From the NCBI RefSeq assembly GCF_000687475.1, contig NC_057317.1, positions 4,278,501 through 4,342,500 of the forward strand: a DNA stretch of 64,000 bases. The letters run 5' to 3'. The position numbers were made by a program, and so were the translations under genes. The notes below the pieces were generated by a model. That model saw only the letters and a list, made by a program, of their open reading frames with translations. It ran no database searches and was not told the DNA's origin. Source of the DNA: Ustilaginoidea virens. Taxonomy: Eukaryota; Ascomycota; Sordariomycetes; Hypocreales; Clavicipitaceae. Within the stretch, counting starts at the first letter, position 1. Each line of letters opens with the position of its first letter. This document shows, one piece after another, positions 49,285 through 60,464 of the stretch.

Positions 49285-50881
49285 TTACTTGACATGGACT
49301 TCCATAGTATCCATGTCGTCGATTTCGGCTTCCTCCATCGTAACGTGCTCTTCCAGTCGACTGCCGTCGAACCAGATGCCAACATCGCTCCCCGGCGCTA
49401 GTTCTCGCTGGGTCCGGAATCCCGTAATGAGTGTTTCTACCGTGGTTTCCGGCCGGACCGTGAGCTTGACGTCTCCCAGGTGCCGAGCCTTGAGAATGAC
49501 TCGTATCTTGATCTCTGCCGTCGGCGGCCCTGCCTCATTCGGCCCTGCCAGCTCCTCCTCCTCGGACAGCTCGCCAGCATCTCTCTGCCGCTGAAGCTCC
49601 TCCTCGCGCTCCATTTGACGGAAGAGATCGACCGTCCATGCTTCCATGTGCACTCGGGTCCTGTTCTCCGCGAGGCCCTTGGTGCTGGGTCCATCTACCT
49701 TGATCCTCCCGTTGCCCTCTGGCCGTATGCCCAGGTGGAGTAGTGTTGACGCGGCGTACACCTTTTTCCTGCGCCATGTGAGCACAACTTCCTCTCGAGT
49801 CTCCACTTCGAGCAGCACGCCCTTTTGCTTCTGCAGCGCCAACCAAGTATCACGGACGACCCGAAGTGGCTTGTCGTACAGAAACTTGACCCGGCAAGGT
49901 TTGCTGTCGGGCACGGGTGATGTCACCACAAGATCGACGGTTTCCTTTGCCGCCGCTCCGTCTTGACCTCGGCCACCTCGTACGGAAGCGAGCATGGCTT
50001 GGTCTTTGGCACGTTGCTCCTCGGCTCTGCGAACGTATTCGTCGAACTCGTCATCTTGGTCGGTAGCGCCGAGGGGGTCGCTCACTATCTCGACGCCGCT
50101 GTCGCCTCGATCATGTCCAGAACAGCTTTCTTCGTCAGATTCGAATACCACAACCGGCGTTGCTCGCGGCTTGAAACCGTTCTCGCGCGGGTGGCTGAGC
50201 GGCGGCGGCGGCGTTGGCTGTCCATTGAGGTTCTGGAATCGAGCGGATGGCGGCGAACTATGAGAGAGTGGCTCCGCCGCCGTAGAGGCCAAGCTAATGC
50301 TGTTTGATGGAGTAGAATCTAATCGCGAGCGCTTCGAAGCTGGCGGCGTGATTATATCGCTGCCTGACCATCAGCTTCACTGTTCCCCTCACCAACACCA
50401 ACGGCCAAAGCGCGACAGAGACGCAGCAAAAACGGAGAAGCAGAGGTGCAGACCTGATATTGTCCCCGTCCAAGCCATGCCGATTTCCCGCTGCGAGAGG
50501 TGTGACTGGCCGGTGTGCACTCAATGATGCTTGAGGATGCACGTCGGAAGCAACCAGTCCTGCCGCGCCATCGTCCAGCAGTCGCTTGGCAGCCATCTCC
50601 GCCGCTCTCCGCCGCTCCTGCTCCTGCTCCTGCTCCCGCTCCCGCTCCCGCTCCTTTTTCCGCTGCTGCTTCTTCTTCTTGAGCCGTCTGTCACGGTCCG
50701 CCTCCAGCACGGGCTGCATCTCCTTGCCCCGGCGAAACAGATCCAGGTCATCGTCTTCCGCAGCGGCCTTGGTGTCGGCCACGGGGCTACCGGCTGTTGA
50801 CGCCCGTCTGCGCAGAGCTGTAGGTTTGAACGGGAGCCTTTTGGCCCTTGGCGGCACGTGGGCCGCAGAGTCCTCACCCAT
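49285..50881 (-). CDS. rad60: Rad60/Esc2/NIP45-type SUMO-like domain protein, 500 aa
   Basis: Two exons on the minus strand, 50881-50454 and 50359-49285, joined at ATC AG/C to read DNISDIITPPASKRSRLDS. The N-terminus has the basic motif PFKPTALRRR and a charged coiled-coil run (LKKKKQQRKKERERERE). The C-terminal 75 residues form a SUMO-like fold: IKIRVILKARHLGDVKLTV, TTVETLITGFRTQREL, DVGIWFDGSRLEEH, and the ending DDMDTMEVHVK typical of Rad60-SLD domains. A second ubiquitin-like segment is hinted at by VKFLYDKPLRVVRDTWLALQ. Family members work in genome stability with Smc5/6 and SUMO pathway enzymes. It diverges from LSM6. Confidence 0.86.
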
Positions 50882-51462
50882 GACGTGACGTCGTGACGCA
50901 GACTCCAGTGGCAGCTTGACGATCGGCGAGCAGAAGATGAAAGGCTTCCAAGCCCGTGCCTGTTCCTGCGTAAAGCATCCCACACTCGGGGAGTGCGCAA
51001 AAAGGTGATGCGGAAAGGGCGAGTTGAAGTAGGCTGGGACGGAGGGCGGGGGCCAAAGTTTTCGTGTTGTGGTCAACGGATCCAATGATGAATTGGCTAT
51101 TTATGTTTTGTGGCAAGTGAGCAGACTAGATACTATGTAATAAGCAGGAGCAGTTAGCGTCGATGCACACACGCACACACATACAGGTGCGACCTTTGCG
51201 GGGGGGATTGAATGCTCCGCTTCTGCAACCGGGGGGCGCCCCACCCTTGATTGATCATTGTGCCAGGCTCTAGCCCAAACTGCGTCTGTGCACACACCGC
51301 ACAACTGCACAACTGCGCAACTGCACAACCGCATAACTGCACAACTGCACAACCGCACAACTGCATAATTGCATAATTGCATGCGACGTAACAAGTCTTC
51401 AGCAACTCTTGGGCTTCTTCCCGTCTTCCTTCCATCGCAGCTCATCGCCGGCGTCGCCCACC
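50882..51462. promoter_or_regulatory. divergent promoter region, Rad60-like / LSM6
   Basis: 581 bp between two outward-facing start codons. It includes a minisatellite of GCACAACTGC-type units (about 51,300-51,380), then a pyrimidine-rich leader just before LSM6. No TATA-like box is obvious. Confidence 0.55.
51298..51382. repeat. CACAACTG-type tandem repeat
   Basis: Eight- and nine-base units of the form CACAACTGC or CATAATTGC, degenerating toward the LSM6 side. Confidence 0.88.
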
Positions 51463-51904
51463 ATGTCCTCCTTGGAAAACGGCAGCATCTCCCAGGGCGA
51501 GGGAAAGGATCCCTCCAGCTTCCTCAGCGACATTATCGGCCACCCCGTCATCGTCAAGCTCAACTCAGGCGTCGTCTACAAGGGTGAGAGGATGCCATCC
51601 CCCACCCCTTTCACTTGCGTGTCACCTTCCCGTCGACACGCGCTTTCTCCAACGTATCCTTCACTAACTTCATCTCACGCTCAGGTGAACTTCAGTCTGT
51701 GGATGGCTACATGAACATTGCGCTGGAGAAGACGGAGGAGTACGTCAACGGGGCCAAGAGACGAGATTACGGGGATGCCTTTGTGCGAGGGAACAATGGT
51801 GAGCCATCGACCGAGCCCTCATTCCAAACCTCGCTCCGCTGTCAGCCGCCTTGTTTCTTCTAACTCTGTAGCCGTCAGTCATGTACATCTCGGCAGACTC
51901 GTGA
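51463..51904 (+). CDS. lsm6: U6 snRNA-associated Sm-like protein LSm6, 86 aa
   Basis: Three exons, 51463-51583, 51685-51798 and 51879-51904 (261 nt in frame). The protein starts MSSLENGSISQGEGKDPSSF and carries the Sm1 motif (FLSDIIGHPVIVKLNSGVVY, GELQSVDGYMNIALE) and the Sm2 motif (AFVRGNNVMYISA). LSm6 is part of the cytoplasmic LSm1-7 and nuclear LSm2-8 rings that act in mRNA decay and U6 snRNA stability. The length equals that of typical fungal LSm6. The last exon has only 26 nt. An acceptor eight bases upstream (CTGTAG) would shift the frame, so CGTCAG was chosen because it restores the conserved ending. It converges with the methyltransferase gene 219 bp downstream. Confidence 0.95.
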
Positions 51905-52123
51905 GAGTCCGTGCGCCATAGATATGCTCGACACCACCCCTTGCTGATTACAAATAAGACTGTGCGCATGCAAAGGCAACTCTTGACGCCTTTTAGCAAG
52001 GCTACTTTTAGCAAGTCTAGGCGATTTGATTCGACTGCCAGTAGCGAACCCATCCATCACGAATGGAGCCGCGCAACCTGCACTCGGAATCCAAGACCAG
52101 CAACAGTCAGCACATCTCGCCAC

Positions 52124-53280
52124 CTATAACCGACTTGTCCAGCCATACGTCGTGACCCCATGAAACTCCACCTCTCCCTCATCATTCCAAACTTGATCCC
52201 CATTTTCGAAAATCTCGTCAAACCTCGCCTTGAACATGTCCTTCTCGTGGCCCCGTAACACGGCTACCTGGCTCAGGGTGTTGATTCGATCCCACAGCAA
52301 CTCCTTGGTCCGCCACGCCGTAAATGACACCGTCTCCCGTCCAATGGGCGCGGCAAAGTAGGGCTCGGAAGCGCTGGCCTGACGCTCAAATACTTGCCAC
52401 CACTTGTCGTCCCGGAACCTGTCAATGCCGTCCGGTGGGAGGGCAAGGACGAGCTGCTTCACTCCGTCTTCCCACTTGGTAGAGGCCGTCCACCCGGGCG
52501 GCTGGTTGTCTGTTGCAAAATCAGCCCACCTCATCGTCAAGCATGGGCACCAACGGGGAACGAGGGGGCAGATGGCGGGGAAACGTCAAAGTCCATCTCT
52601 GCGAGCCCATCGCCGGCAACGTACAGTCCTCAATGTTCCATATCACGCCTAGCTTACCACCGGGTTTCAGCACCCGCCGGATCTCCTTGAGGGATTCTTC
52701 GTTGGCGAACCTGCGTCGTGTTAGCTGCCCCAGCTTGCTTAAGTGAAACATTGTCGAATCCCTACCAATGGAAGGACTTGTTTGTTGCAGAGCCAACGGG
52801 GTTCACCATGTTAGTAAAACCCTGATCCTGGGGTAACCCAGCATCTTGAAAATACACATCAATGCCCTTCTCTTGGTCGCCCTGCTTCCTCTTCCAGTCC
52901 GGTCGGGGAAAGAATGGCATACGCACCTGAGCAGCAATCACCGCATCTGCCCAACCATCTTCAACACCCATCTCTGTAGCCAGCCCATGCCGCACATCCA
53001 CCCTGCCCAACCTCTTCCTCTCCAGACTCTCCCGCATCCTCGCCACCGGCTCAACCGCCACGACCTCGTACCCTTCACCTCGAGCGGCCAGCAGCTCCGT
53101 AAACTTTCCCGTGCCGGCAGCGAGGTCGATGATCCTCGCGCCAGCCTTGTCAGCAACGCCCAGATGGGCAAGCAGTGACCCAACCGCCTCTGGTGGATAC
53201 GAGGGCCGATGCGCGTCATATGCGGGGGCGTTGTCGAACCCCGTGGTGGCGGCCTGCGCGACGGTCTGTTGTGCTGCCAT
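52124..53280 (-). CDS. SAM-dependent class I methyltransferase (Methyltransf_11 type), 278 aa
   Basis: Four minus-strand exons: 53280-52927, 52776-52766 (only 11 nt), 52710-52625 and 52509-52124, total 837 nt in frame. Motif I is IIDLAAGTGKFTELLAARG, the acidic ribose-binding region VVAVEP, then the conserved AAQSFHWFANEESLKEIRRV and LKPGGKLGVIWNIED. The FHW motif is assembled from the 11-nt micro-exon. The C-terminal third (WWQVFERQASASEPYFA, WDRINTLSQVAVL) is typical of fungal small-molecule methyltransferases in the UbiE/trans-aconitate-like group. The substrate is not predictable. Nothing nearby suggests a biosynthetic cluster. Confidence 0.92.
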
Positions 53281-53808
53281 TGTTCGAGAAGTTGGTCTGT
53301 GACGCTTCAGTGTGGTTGCTATTTCCTTGCTTGGCGTTGACGACTTGTATCAGCTTTCGGAGAAGGTTGGATGAAAAAGCTGACGTGAATTGAGGCGACG
53401 TTCCAAGCGGGCAATTGTAATTGTAAAGTTTATCAGTTAGTCTGTTGAACTAGCCGCGCCTCCCGCAGGATTGCGTTGGCCCGATAAAACGCTCGCCCGG
53501 CAAAACAAGGTCACAATCACCGATGGCTGGCCGAGACCGAATCTAGGCATTTGCCAACGCCTGCTAACGCCGGGAACTGCGTATTAATGTCCGCGAGCGT
53601 GAAGAGGCACATGCAGGTTCGGACTTGTGCACCACAAAAGACCCAGCCATGGAGAGTATTGCGCGTATTGCGCTCTGCATGTTGTATGAATTCTGTGCCG
53701 AGGTCGCTCATCTATTCCGTACATACAACCATATGTACTGACCGAGATTGGATAACATCACAATACCCCAAAGAGTATTTCTCCCCCTTTAAACATCCAC
53801 CCACGTCG
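53281..53808. other. intergenic, upstream of the methyltransferase
   Basis: Promoter of the methyltransferase and 3' flank of the next minus-strand gene. No gene or strong repeat is seen. Confidence 0.65.
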
Positions 53809-54762
53809 TCACCTGCGTCGTTTTTGTAGTTTCGCTGGCAAAGAATCTGACTGCAATACCCCCTTTACACTTACTGTCGCAGAGTCTTTGTTTCGAACAA
53901 GTGGGAGCTCAGGCCGATTGCCCAATGTGCCCGCAGGTAAAATCTCAAATCCAGCGTTGAGCATCCTATGGTCTGTGTTTACGTAGACTTGTGCTGAACC
54001 ATAGAATTGCCTTCTACTTGCGCTGCAGCCGCCATTACTCGAGTCGAGCGACAGTGTTCTTGTTTTTTGTCCATGTCTGGCAAGTTGCTGCGGCCATAAC
54101 GTACAGCCTGCCTCATTTCCGTTCAAGGACACCCGACGTGAGCCACAGCAAATGCAGGCGATAGAACTTGATTCTGTTAAGTTCTTGCGCGCGGTCATGC
54201 CCTCTGCGGATTGTCTGCGATACTCGGCTGAACGATCAAGGTCACGGCTGGATGAGGGGTAAGGACAGTCGGCGGCTATGGAGCTCCAGCTCACCCCGCG
54301 GGTATCGCCATCGGTTTGGGCTTCGTCTAGAGTGTGCTGCTGCGATTCCTCGCTCCGATGGGGAATTTCTTCTTGCTTAACGGCAAGAGTAGCAGAGGAT
54401 TCGTCTTGGCTCGCTGCAGGTGTGCCACGACATGAGTTCCAAATGCCTTGTACATCGGCACCCTGCTCCATCGCCCGCACTCCAAACGGTATATTCGAGT
54501 AGCCCAAATGGCGAATCCCGCAGTACTTCATTTCGGCTATCCTCATGCGGCGCTCCTCATCAATTACTTCGTGTTTTCGAATATGCCGATTCGTGTGCCA
54601 CAGTTTCGCTAGTCCAATCATGAAAACGACGACGATGCAACACCCAAGGACCTGGAACACAAAGCAGTCAGAAAATCAACAGGGAAAAAACTGCCCTAGG
54701 TGGATTTTCCTCACAAAGGTCATCTGTTGCCATAAATGCCACTTCGCGAAGAAGGAAATCAT
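53809..54762 (-). CDS. conserved short membrane-anchored protein, 296 aa
   Basis: Two exons on the minus strand: 54762-54715 encodes MISFFAKWHLWQQMTF, and 54651-53809 starts VLGCCIVVVFMIGLAKLW. Joined, they form an N-terminal amphipathic start and one transmembrane helix at about residues 14-35, followed by the basic stretch HTNRHIRKHEVIDEERRMRI. The rest is Ser-rich and probably disordered cytosolic sequence. An MISFF...W...MTFVL...L..LW start followed by a charged helix recurs in ascomycete proteins of unknown function. The intron has GTGAGG and TTCCAG with a CTGAC branch site. Without exon 1 the frame would start on a non-ATG codon, which supports the splice. Confidence 0.82.
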
Positions 54763-55387
54763 GGCATAAGCCTTTGCCCATGGACAGACATGTACGTCGG
54801 ACACAAGCGACAGGACGATTCAAAGCAAAGACAGCCAACGAAAGTGACAAGACGCATGATTCAGACCGGTTTTTTTTCTGGCCTGGAATGGGAGTGACCC
54901 AGACTTGCCAACGATTTATCCAACTCGTTCATCCCAGTCCTGAGTTGGCCACCGTGTGGCACGCTTGCGCTCCGCTACGTATGCAGCCGTGGAGAAGCAG
55001 CAAGAGCAAACGAGCAGTCCGCGGGAAGAGCGGCGGTGCGACCAAAGCACAAGGCAGCCTCTGGGTTGAACAGGTTGATCAGGATTCGCGGTCGTGCGTG
55101 GTATCCCAAAATATACTTGATCATCCTAAAGGAAGTAGCGAGCCATTTGTAACTGCCGTGTAACCCCATTCCACACATTGGCCAAGTAGAATACGACAAG
55201 GACAAAGACTATGCGGATTTTCAGGTGATTCCGACAAGGCTGGGAAGGGCATGAAAATGGAAAAAAAGGAGAAAAAAAGGGGGTGATTGATGCTCGACGG
55301 TTGATGCTCGGTGATGTGACATGAGTGATTTGCCAGCTGTTCAAGTACATCCGCCAGCCGCCAGCCCTGACCCGATTGCAAGCTCAG

Positions 55388-55468
55388 CTACATTACAAGT
55401 CTGAACATGTTTGACGATGTTGTGGAGGCACTTGTGCACTGCTCCTTCTCGCATTTCTGGTTTGACAT
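55388..55468 (-). CDS. possible 26-aa ORF or first exon, unknown
   Basis: A minus-strand ATG in the context CGACCAAATGTC opens a 26-codon frame beginning MSNQKCEKEQC and ending at TAG. Upstream lies about 300 nt of CT-rich sequence and then GTATATAATC, a good TATA-box candidate. The layout looks like a promoter, leader and start of a real transcript. The peptide matches nothing I recognise. It could be a short secreted or cytosolic peptide, a uORF, or exon 1 of a gene whose next exon I could not find. Confidence 0.3.
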   Translation of the reverse strand: MSNQKCEKEQCTSASTTSSNMFRLVM

Positions 55469-55770
55469 TTGGTCGATGATTTATTTGGGTGACTTGGAAA
55501 GAAGAAGCGGCGGCGGAGGTAGCAGGAAACGCCGTGGTAATTCGTAGTCTTAAAAGGGGGGGAATCGAGGGCAGTTAAACAGCGGAAGCTCGAAAGGGAA
55601 CGAACAATGACAGGGTGGGATGCTGAATGACTGCTGCGTCTATGGAATAATTCGCAGCATGCACCAAAACGAGGAGGAAGAGAAAAGCAGTGACACCGCG
55701 CTTCAAACTCAAGCCGTGATCTGAGGGGAAGGAAAGTAAGAGGAAGAAAGGAATGGGCATGATATGATGT

Positions 55771-55780
55771 GATTATATAC
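55771..55780 (-). promoter_or_regulatory. TATA-box candidate
   Basis: GTATATAATC on the minus strand, about 300 bp upstream of the 26-codon ORF start and followed by CT-rich leader-like sequence. Confidence 0.4.
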
Positions 55781-56056
55781 ACTGTCGGATCATTTTGCTG
55801 TGCAGGGACTCAGCCATGGACGACTCGACTGGTTCGGTTCATAAATGCTTTTAGCTGGAGTAAGTACCTGCTCTTCTTGCAAGCAACGTCGACCCAGATG
55901 AAGAGGTGGTCATTATGATGGCAAGTCACCTGAAAGTTTGCTGTCATCTCTGGCGCTCAAAAAAAAAAAAAAAAAAAAAAAAAACCTTGTGTAGATGAAA
56001 ATATCTATAAACCACCCTACTGGCATTACACACCTGCAGAATAGTAAACATCATCT

Positions 56057-57092
56057 TCAAAGCCTCCCAGATCTCGTTTCCACCGATTTGCGCAGCAGGG
56101 AAATCACTTCGGACGGATCCTTGGCGCCGAAAACGGCACTTCCGGCGACAATAACATTGGCACCGGCACCGGCAGCCTGGTCAATGGTTCCGGGTCCCAA
56201 GCCGCCGTCGACTTCGATATTCAGCTCCGGGTATCTGCTTCGAAGAGCTTGCACTTTGGGGAGCTCGCTGGCCATGAACTTCTGGCCACCGAACCCAGGG
56301 TGCACCGTCATGACAAGAACCATCTGATCAACGCAAACATGGGTTTTAGCAGAGCCCCAGAGCTTTTTCTTGGGCGGGGGGGGGGGGGGGGGGGTTCTCG
56401 GGACGATGACGATGACGATGACGATGACTCACGTCTGGCTTCTCGTTGGCATCGGTAGCTGCCAGAATATCCCACAGCACATCCACAGGCGTGTCCGGTT
56501 TGATGGCTACGCCTGCAAGTAGTCCGTTGTCGTGGATGTATCGAATGAGTTCCTTTGGGCTCGTCTTCTTGTCAGACGTCTCCTCGGGACTTTCTGCGGC
56601 GGTCGAAAAGGCAGCTTCGTAGTGGAAGCAATAGAGGTCGCAGCCGGCGCGCTTGAACTCCTTGACCCATTTCTTGGGCTTGAAGAGTTTCCGGGAGAAG
56701 AGATTAGCTTGGGAGACAAAGGCGGATGGAAGGTGGAAGGTCTCTGCCGCACCGCCCCTCCGCTCGGGAAATTACCTCGGCAATCATCATGTGGCAGTCA
56801 AAGGTTCCTTTGCCGTGCTTGTGGGTTGGCTTGTCGACGTGGTTTCTGATCTTGGCAACGACCGGGGCTCCAAACGTGATGTTGGGGACGAAATGGCCAT
56901 CCCTAACGTCTTAAGATTAGCGAGGCGGCAGTTGAGCTTAGTTGGCAGACGAGGAGCCTCGGGGGGTAGACGGAACATGATGTCAACGTGGAGCCAGTCG
57001 GCACCCTGCTCCATGGTGCGAGCACATTCGCGACCCAGCTGAGCAAAGTCGGCCGACAGGATGGAAGGCGCAATGATGGCGGGGGGCGTCAT
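56057..57092 (-). CDS. rpe1: ribulose-phosphate 3-epimerase, 251 aa
   Basis: Cytosolic pentose-phosphate pathway enzyme interconverting ribulose 5-phosphate and xylulose 5-phosphate. Exons 57092-56977, 56902-56776, 56678-56433 and 56323-56057 (756 nt in frame). Family motifs appear in order: [91 protein letters not shown] and [14 protein letters not shown]. The metal-binding His and Asp residues (HVDIMDGH, DCHMM, EVDGG) are present. The first intron has an uncommon donor GTTCCG but a good branch site and keeps the MDGHFVPN motif intact. A short insert ([11 protein letters not shown]) follows [11 protein letters not shown]. Length is slightly above the yeast enzyme. Confidence 0.96.
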
Positions 57093-58253
57093 GGTCGTTT
57101 TCCAATGGCGAATGGTTGCAAGTATGCAGCTGGGAATGCAAACTCTCTGGAAAGAGGACGTGGCCCGTCATTGCGAAGACGCGAAGACGCGAAGATGCGA
57201 CGATGCGACGATGCGCGATCCCCAGCTTGTCCGATGCGCGGGGGGAGTGGTGGTGGGGTCCGCCGAAATGCGGGTAACAGGAACAAGGCCTGGCGGCGTG
57301 GTTATGAGTGATGAGTTATGCATAATTGATAGCTGTCAATTGATGGCTGGTTTGTTTCATGAGGTTGAGGTCACGGTCCAGCGAATGCTCCAGTCTGCTT
57401 CTTCTCTCTCCTGTTTCGCCTGGCCCGGGCCATTCCGACAGTCCAGTCATGAAACCAGGCTCATTAGGCGATTGGATTGGCACTCTCAAGATCATCACTC
57501 CAAGATGGCCTGAGCCTGACCTCACACCTCGCACCGAGTGGGTCGTGGCGGCCGCCGGCTGCCTCTCTTCGCCGTGTCCCACCAGGTAGCGCCTGCCTGC
57601 CTTGGCCGAGGGGCGGCGCTTTCCTCGTTTTTCGGGTTCCATCATGGCCAGCAGGGCTAAGCTCAATACTCCGTACTATTACGGGCGATTGACGGCTACT
57701 GCTACTGGATGGCTACAACCAGACCCAAGGTACATGTACCGTACATATGTACATGGCGTCGAGTCAACTGTCAAACTGCTCCCGTCTGGTCAGGTCACTT
57801 CCGTCCCCCCTAGGGTCCCCGAATCCCAGGTCTTCGGACGCCCCCGTCTAGCGTCTGGACTGTGCATATGTGTGCAGCGGTTGTCGCCTCTTCCGCTAGC
57901 ATGTTGTCGCCTCGCCCTATCCCGTGGCCCTCAATGCTCCATGTCTTGTCTTGATAAAACTCCGCTGCCCGTCCCGTCGTCTCGCGAAGTCGCCGCCCTT
58001 GCCACATATCGTCACAGAATGTCACTGTTCCCTGTTTCCTCTTGTGTATAGCCTACGCTTGGCCCGTGTATTCTTGTTGCAGAGCATCACCTGGCATTCC
58101 CCTACCCGAGCAGCATTCGAGAATCCGAGTTCGGTTATTTTCCAGCCTGGGGCAACCGCCGGTTCTGGTTCTGGTTCTGGTTCGGGTTCTGGTTCGCGCT
58201 CGCCCATCCCCATACCCATTACCATCATCGCATTCCATCCCATCCCCGCCGCA
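57093..58253. other. divergent intergenic region, RPE / disordered protein
   Basis: Contains GAAGACGC/GATGCGAC short tandem units near 57,177-57,215, TACTCCGTAC near 57,667 and a GGTTCT hexamer array near 58,161-58,196 directly before the next gene. No gene is seen. Confidence 0.6.
58161..58198. repeat. GGTTCT hexamer repeat
   Basis: About six copies, ending about 55 bp upstream of the start at 58254. It is probably in the leader. Confidence 0.9.
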
Positions 58254-59357
58254 ATGCCCATTCGAAACCCTTTTGCGCGACGCTCCGGGCTCGCTGCACG
58301 CCATGACCATTTGCATTTGCAATCCGACCAGGAGGCCTCGCATCCGGGCTTTGAGCGAGTCGATACCGTCGGGTCCAAGGCTTCCTCGGCTCGGAGCCGT
58401 CGCAGCATCAAAAGCCAAGACCCTGGGGAATATAAGATGAGTGGTGCGTGACTTTCATCCTCTGCCGCCACACCCGCCTTGCAGCCACGAGGTGTCGAGT
58501 GCCTGGACTCCCTATACGTTACCAACTCACCACAACTCCCGGTGACGGTCAAACATGCGGAACATGCAAACATGCGGGGGCCGGCCCACGCTTGGCTTCG
58601 TTGCTTTCCATCGCACAACCATCTGGCTGACCTTTGGCGTATTTTGGTCCACAGTTGTCAATGACAGCGGCGTGTATCTCCCGGTAAGTTGTGCCCGAGT
58701 GCTCTTTTCCCACTTGAAAAGTTGAAATGGTAAAAAAAAAAAAACGGTGGGCGTCTTGGCTGATGGCGGCATATCCCCCTTGATAGCCGTCACCTACAGA
58801 GAACAAGGGTCACTGGCCGCGGAAGTATCTGTCCTCGAGAGAGTCAACAGACACCCGAAGCAGCTTTGGCGACATTGAGCATTTTCCCATATCCCGCGAA
58901 TCATTTGACTCTTACAGAAGATCATTCGTACGTATTTTGAAGCGATGGCACGGCCCGGAGCACGGCCCGGGGAGGGGGGAGGGCTTCACAACGACGCCTT
59001 GGCTAATACATGGTTGCCGTGATACGCCAGGACATTACTGCACGATCCCCCGTTGTTTCTCATGGCGATTTCGGACGCCGCAGTGCAGACTCGTCTCGAT
59101 TTCCTCGCCTGCCGAGGACAGCCATGAATGGCCCATTCCAGCGCCAACCGCCACCCGCCGATGAAGGGTTTGAGGATATCGGCCTGGATGACCAGAAGCA
59201 ACAGGCGCGGAAGCGTGGGTTTTTTGCCAAGTTGACAGAGTCGCAAGACGCGTCTGGCCAACCAACCGTCTCCCGGTTTTTGATGCCCGGGCGCAAGAGA
59301 GGTCATAGTGGACAAGGTGCCGAGCTCAACCCGATGAACCGGCCCAAAGAGGCCTGA
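58254..59357 (+). CDS. conserved disordered protein of unknown function, 223 aa
   Basis: Four exons: 58254-58443, 58655-58683, 58802-58927 and 59031-59357 (672 nt in frame). The product starts MPIRNPFARRSGLAARHD and includes KSQDPGEYKMSVVNDSGVYL, SREST, FPISRESFDSYRRSFDITA, RSPVVSHGDFGRRSADSSRF and the C-terminal RKRGFFAKLTESQDA and KRGHSGQGAELNPM. It is Ser/Arg-rich without a folded domain or membrane segment. The arrangement of NDSGVYLP, SRESF.SYRRSF and SRFPRLP motifs looks like a conserved ascomycete protein of unknown role with phosphorylation-type sites. Exon 2 is only 29 nt. The acceptor of exon 3 is CAGAG rather than the nearer CAG because only that keeps the frame, so it is the weakest junction. 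Confidence 0.77.
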
Positions 59358-60464
59358 AGAGGCCAACCCAGACAATGAATGCTTGATTGCCTTGATGACG
59401 AACCCGCTCCCTTTTCAGCATTGATTCACCATTGAACTTGGTCTGGGTACTAGAGTGGGTAGCCAAGCAGGGGAGCCTTGTCGGTGTGCTTGGGTTACAG
59501 GAGTTTGGGTGCTCTGCGTTGAACATGGCGTTGTTGGGGGGTATCACAAGTACGCTCGCTGATGCCATGATGGTCATGGTGGTCATGGTGTCATGGTGTC
59601 ATGGTGTCATGGTAGCTTTGCCGTTTCAAAGCTCGTGTCAGTCGTGTGGGAGGTTGTCCTGTTGTCATGTGATCAACGGGGTCCTGGGCGGCGACACAAG
59701 GTTTGTATTATGCACATATTTGTACCTGTTATATCTTGCACGGAAGGGAATGCGCTTGCACATGTTGCAACGCCAATAACCATTGCGATTATCAGCCTTG
59801 CACTCGACTGACTGTTTCCTCTTGAACCATTGGATATCCGTACAGGCTGGTGGACGGGACCAAGGCCTGACTCCCGGCAGACGACATAATGTTTGTTTGT
59901 TTGACTGTTGGGAGCGCCGCTGCCCGAGCGAAGCACCAGACGGACGACGGCCTACATAGCTGTGGACAGTAGCAGTGGACACCAGACCAGACCGGGCCAC
60001 ACATGAGATTGATTCTAAGAAGGGTCGAGGGTTTGCATCAGGTTAGTTCAAGTACACTGCACTCGGGCACTGCCGGCTCCGCCAGAGGTGCAGCGGTTCC
60101 CAGAAACGACCTAGCCGACTGAACTGACTCTCAAGGACAACGAGACCCCAGCCAGCCAGCCATATACGGCCACGTTTGTCGATGCCAAAAACAAAACGAC
60201 ATCAGCCATTCCATCGCTTTCAATTCAACGGCAGTCCGCCAGCTTCGGTTTCGGCTTCGGTTTCGGTTTCGGTTTCGGAGCAGAAAAAAGTAAAGTCACC
60301 TACCTACCTGGACTCGCCTCGCCTCGCCTCGCCTCTTGAGCACATCCCGAGCTTGCCAACAACAACCACCTTTACCCCGCTGTTCCGTACCGGAGACAGG
60401 GAACCCCGCCGTCTCTCCGATTATCGGCATCAGCATCTGGATCCCGACGAGCGACAAGAGAGCC
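59358..60464. other. intergenic region
   Basis: Contains a GTCATGGT repeat near 59,570-59,612 and TTTCGG hexamers near 60,248-60,280 followed by CGCCT repeats near 60,315-60,335. It ends in the leader of the PLP enzyme gene. No gene is seen. Confidence 0.6.

Larger units (their letters stand above)
54763..56056. other. intergenic region with a possible tiny gene
   Basis: Mostly non-coding. It contains a minus-strand TATA-like box, a long pyrimidine-rich leader and a 26-codon ORF (listed separately), plus a poly(A) of about 23 nt near 55,961-55,983. Confidence 0.55.
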
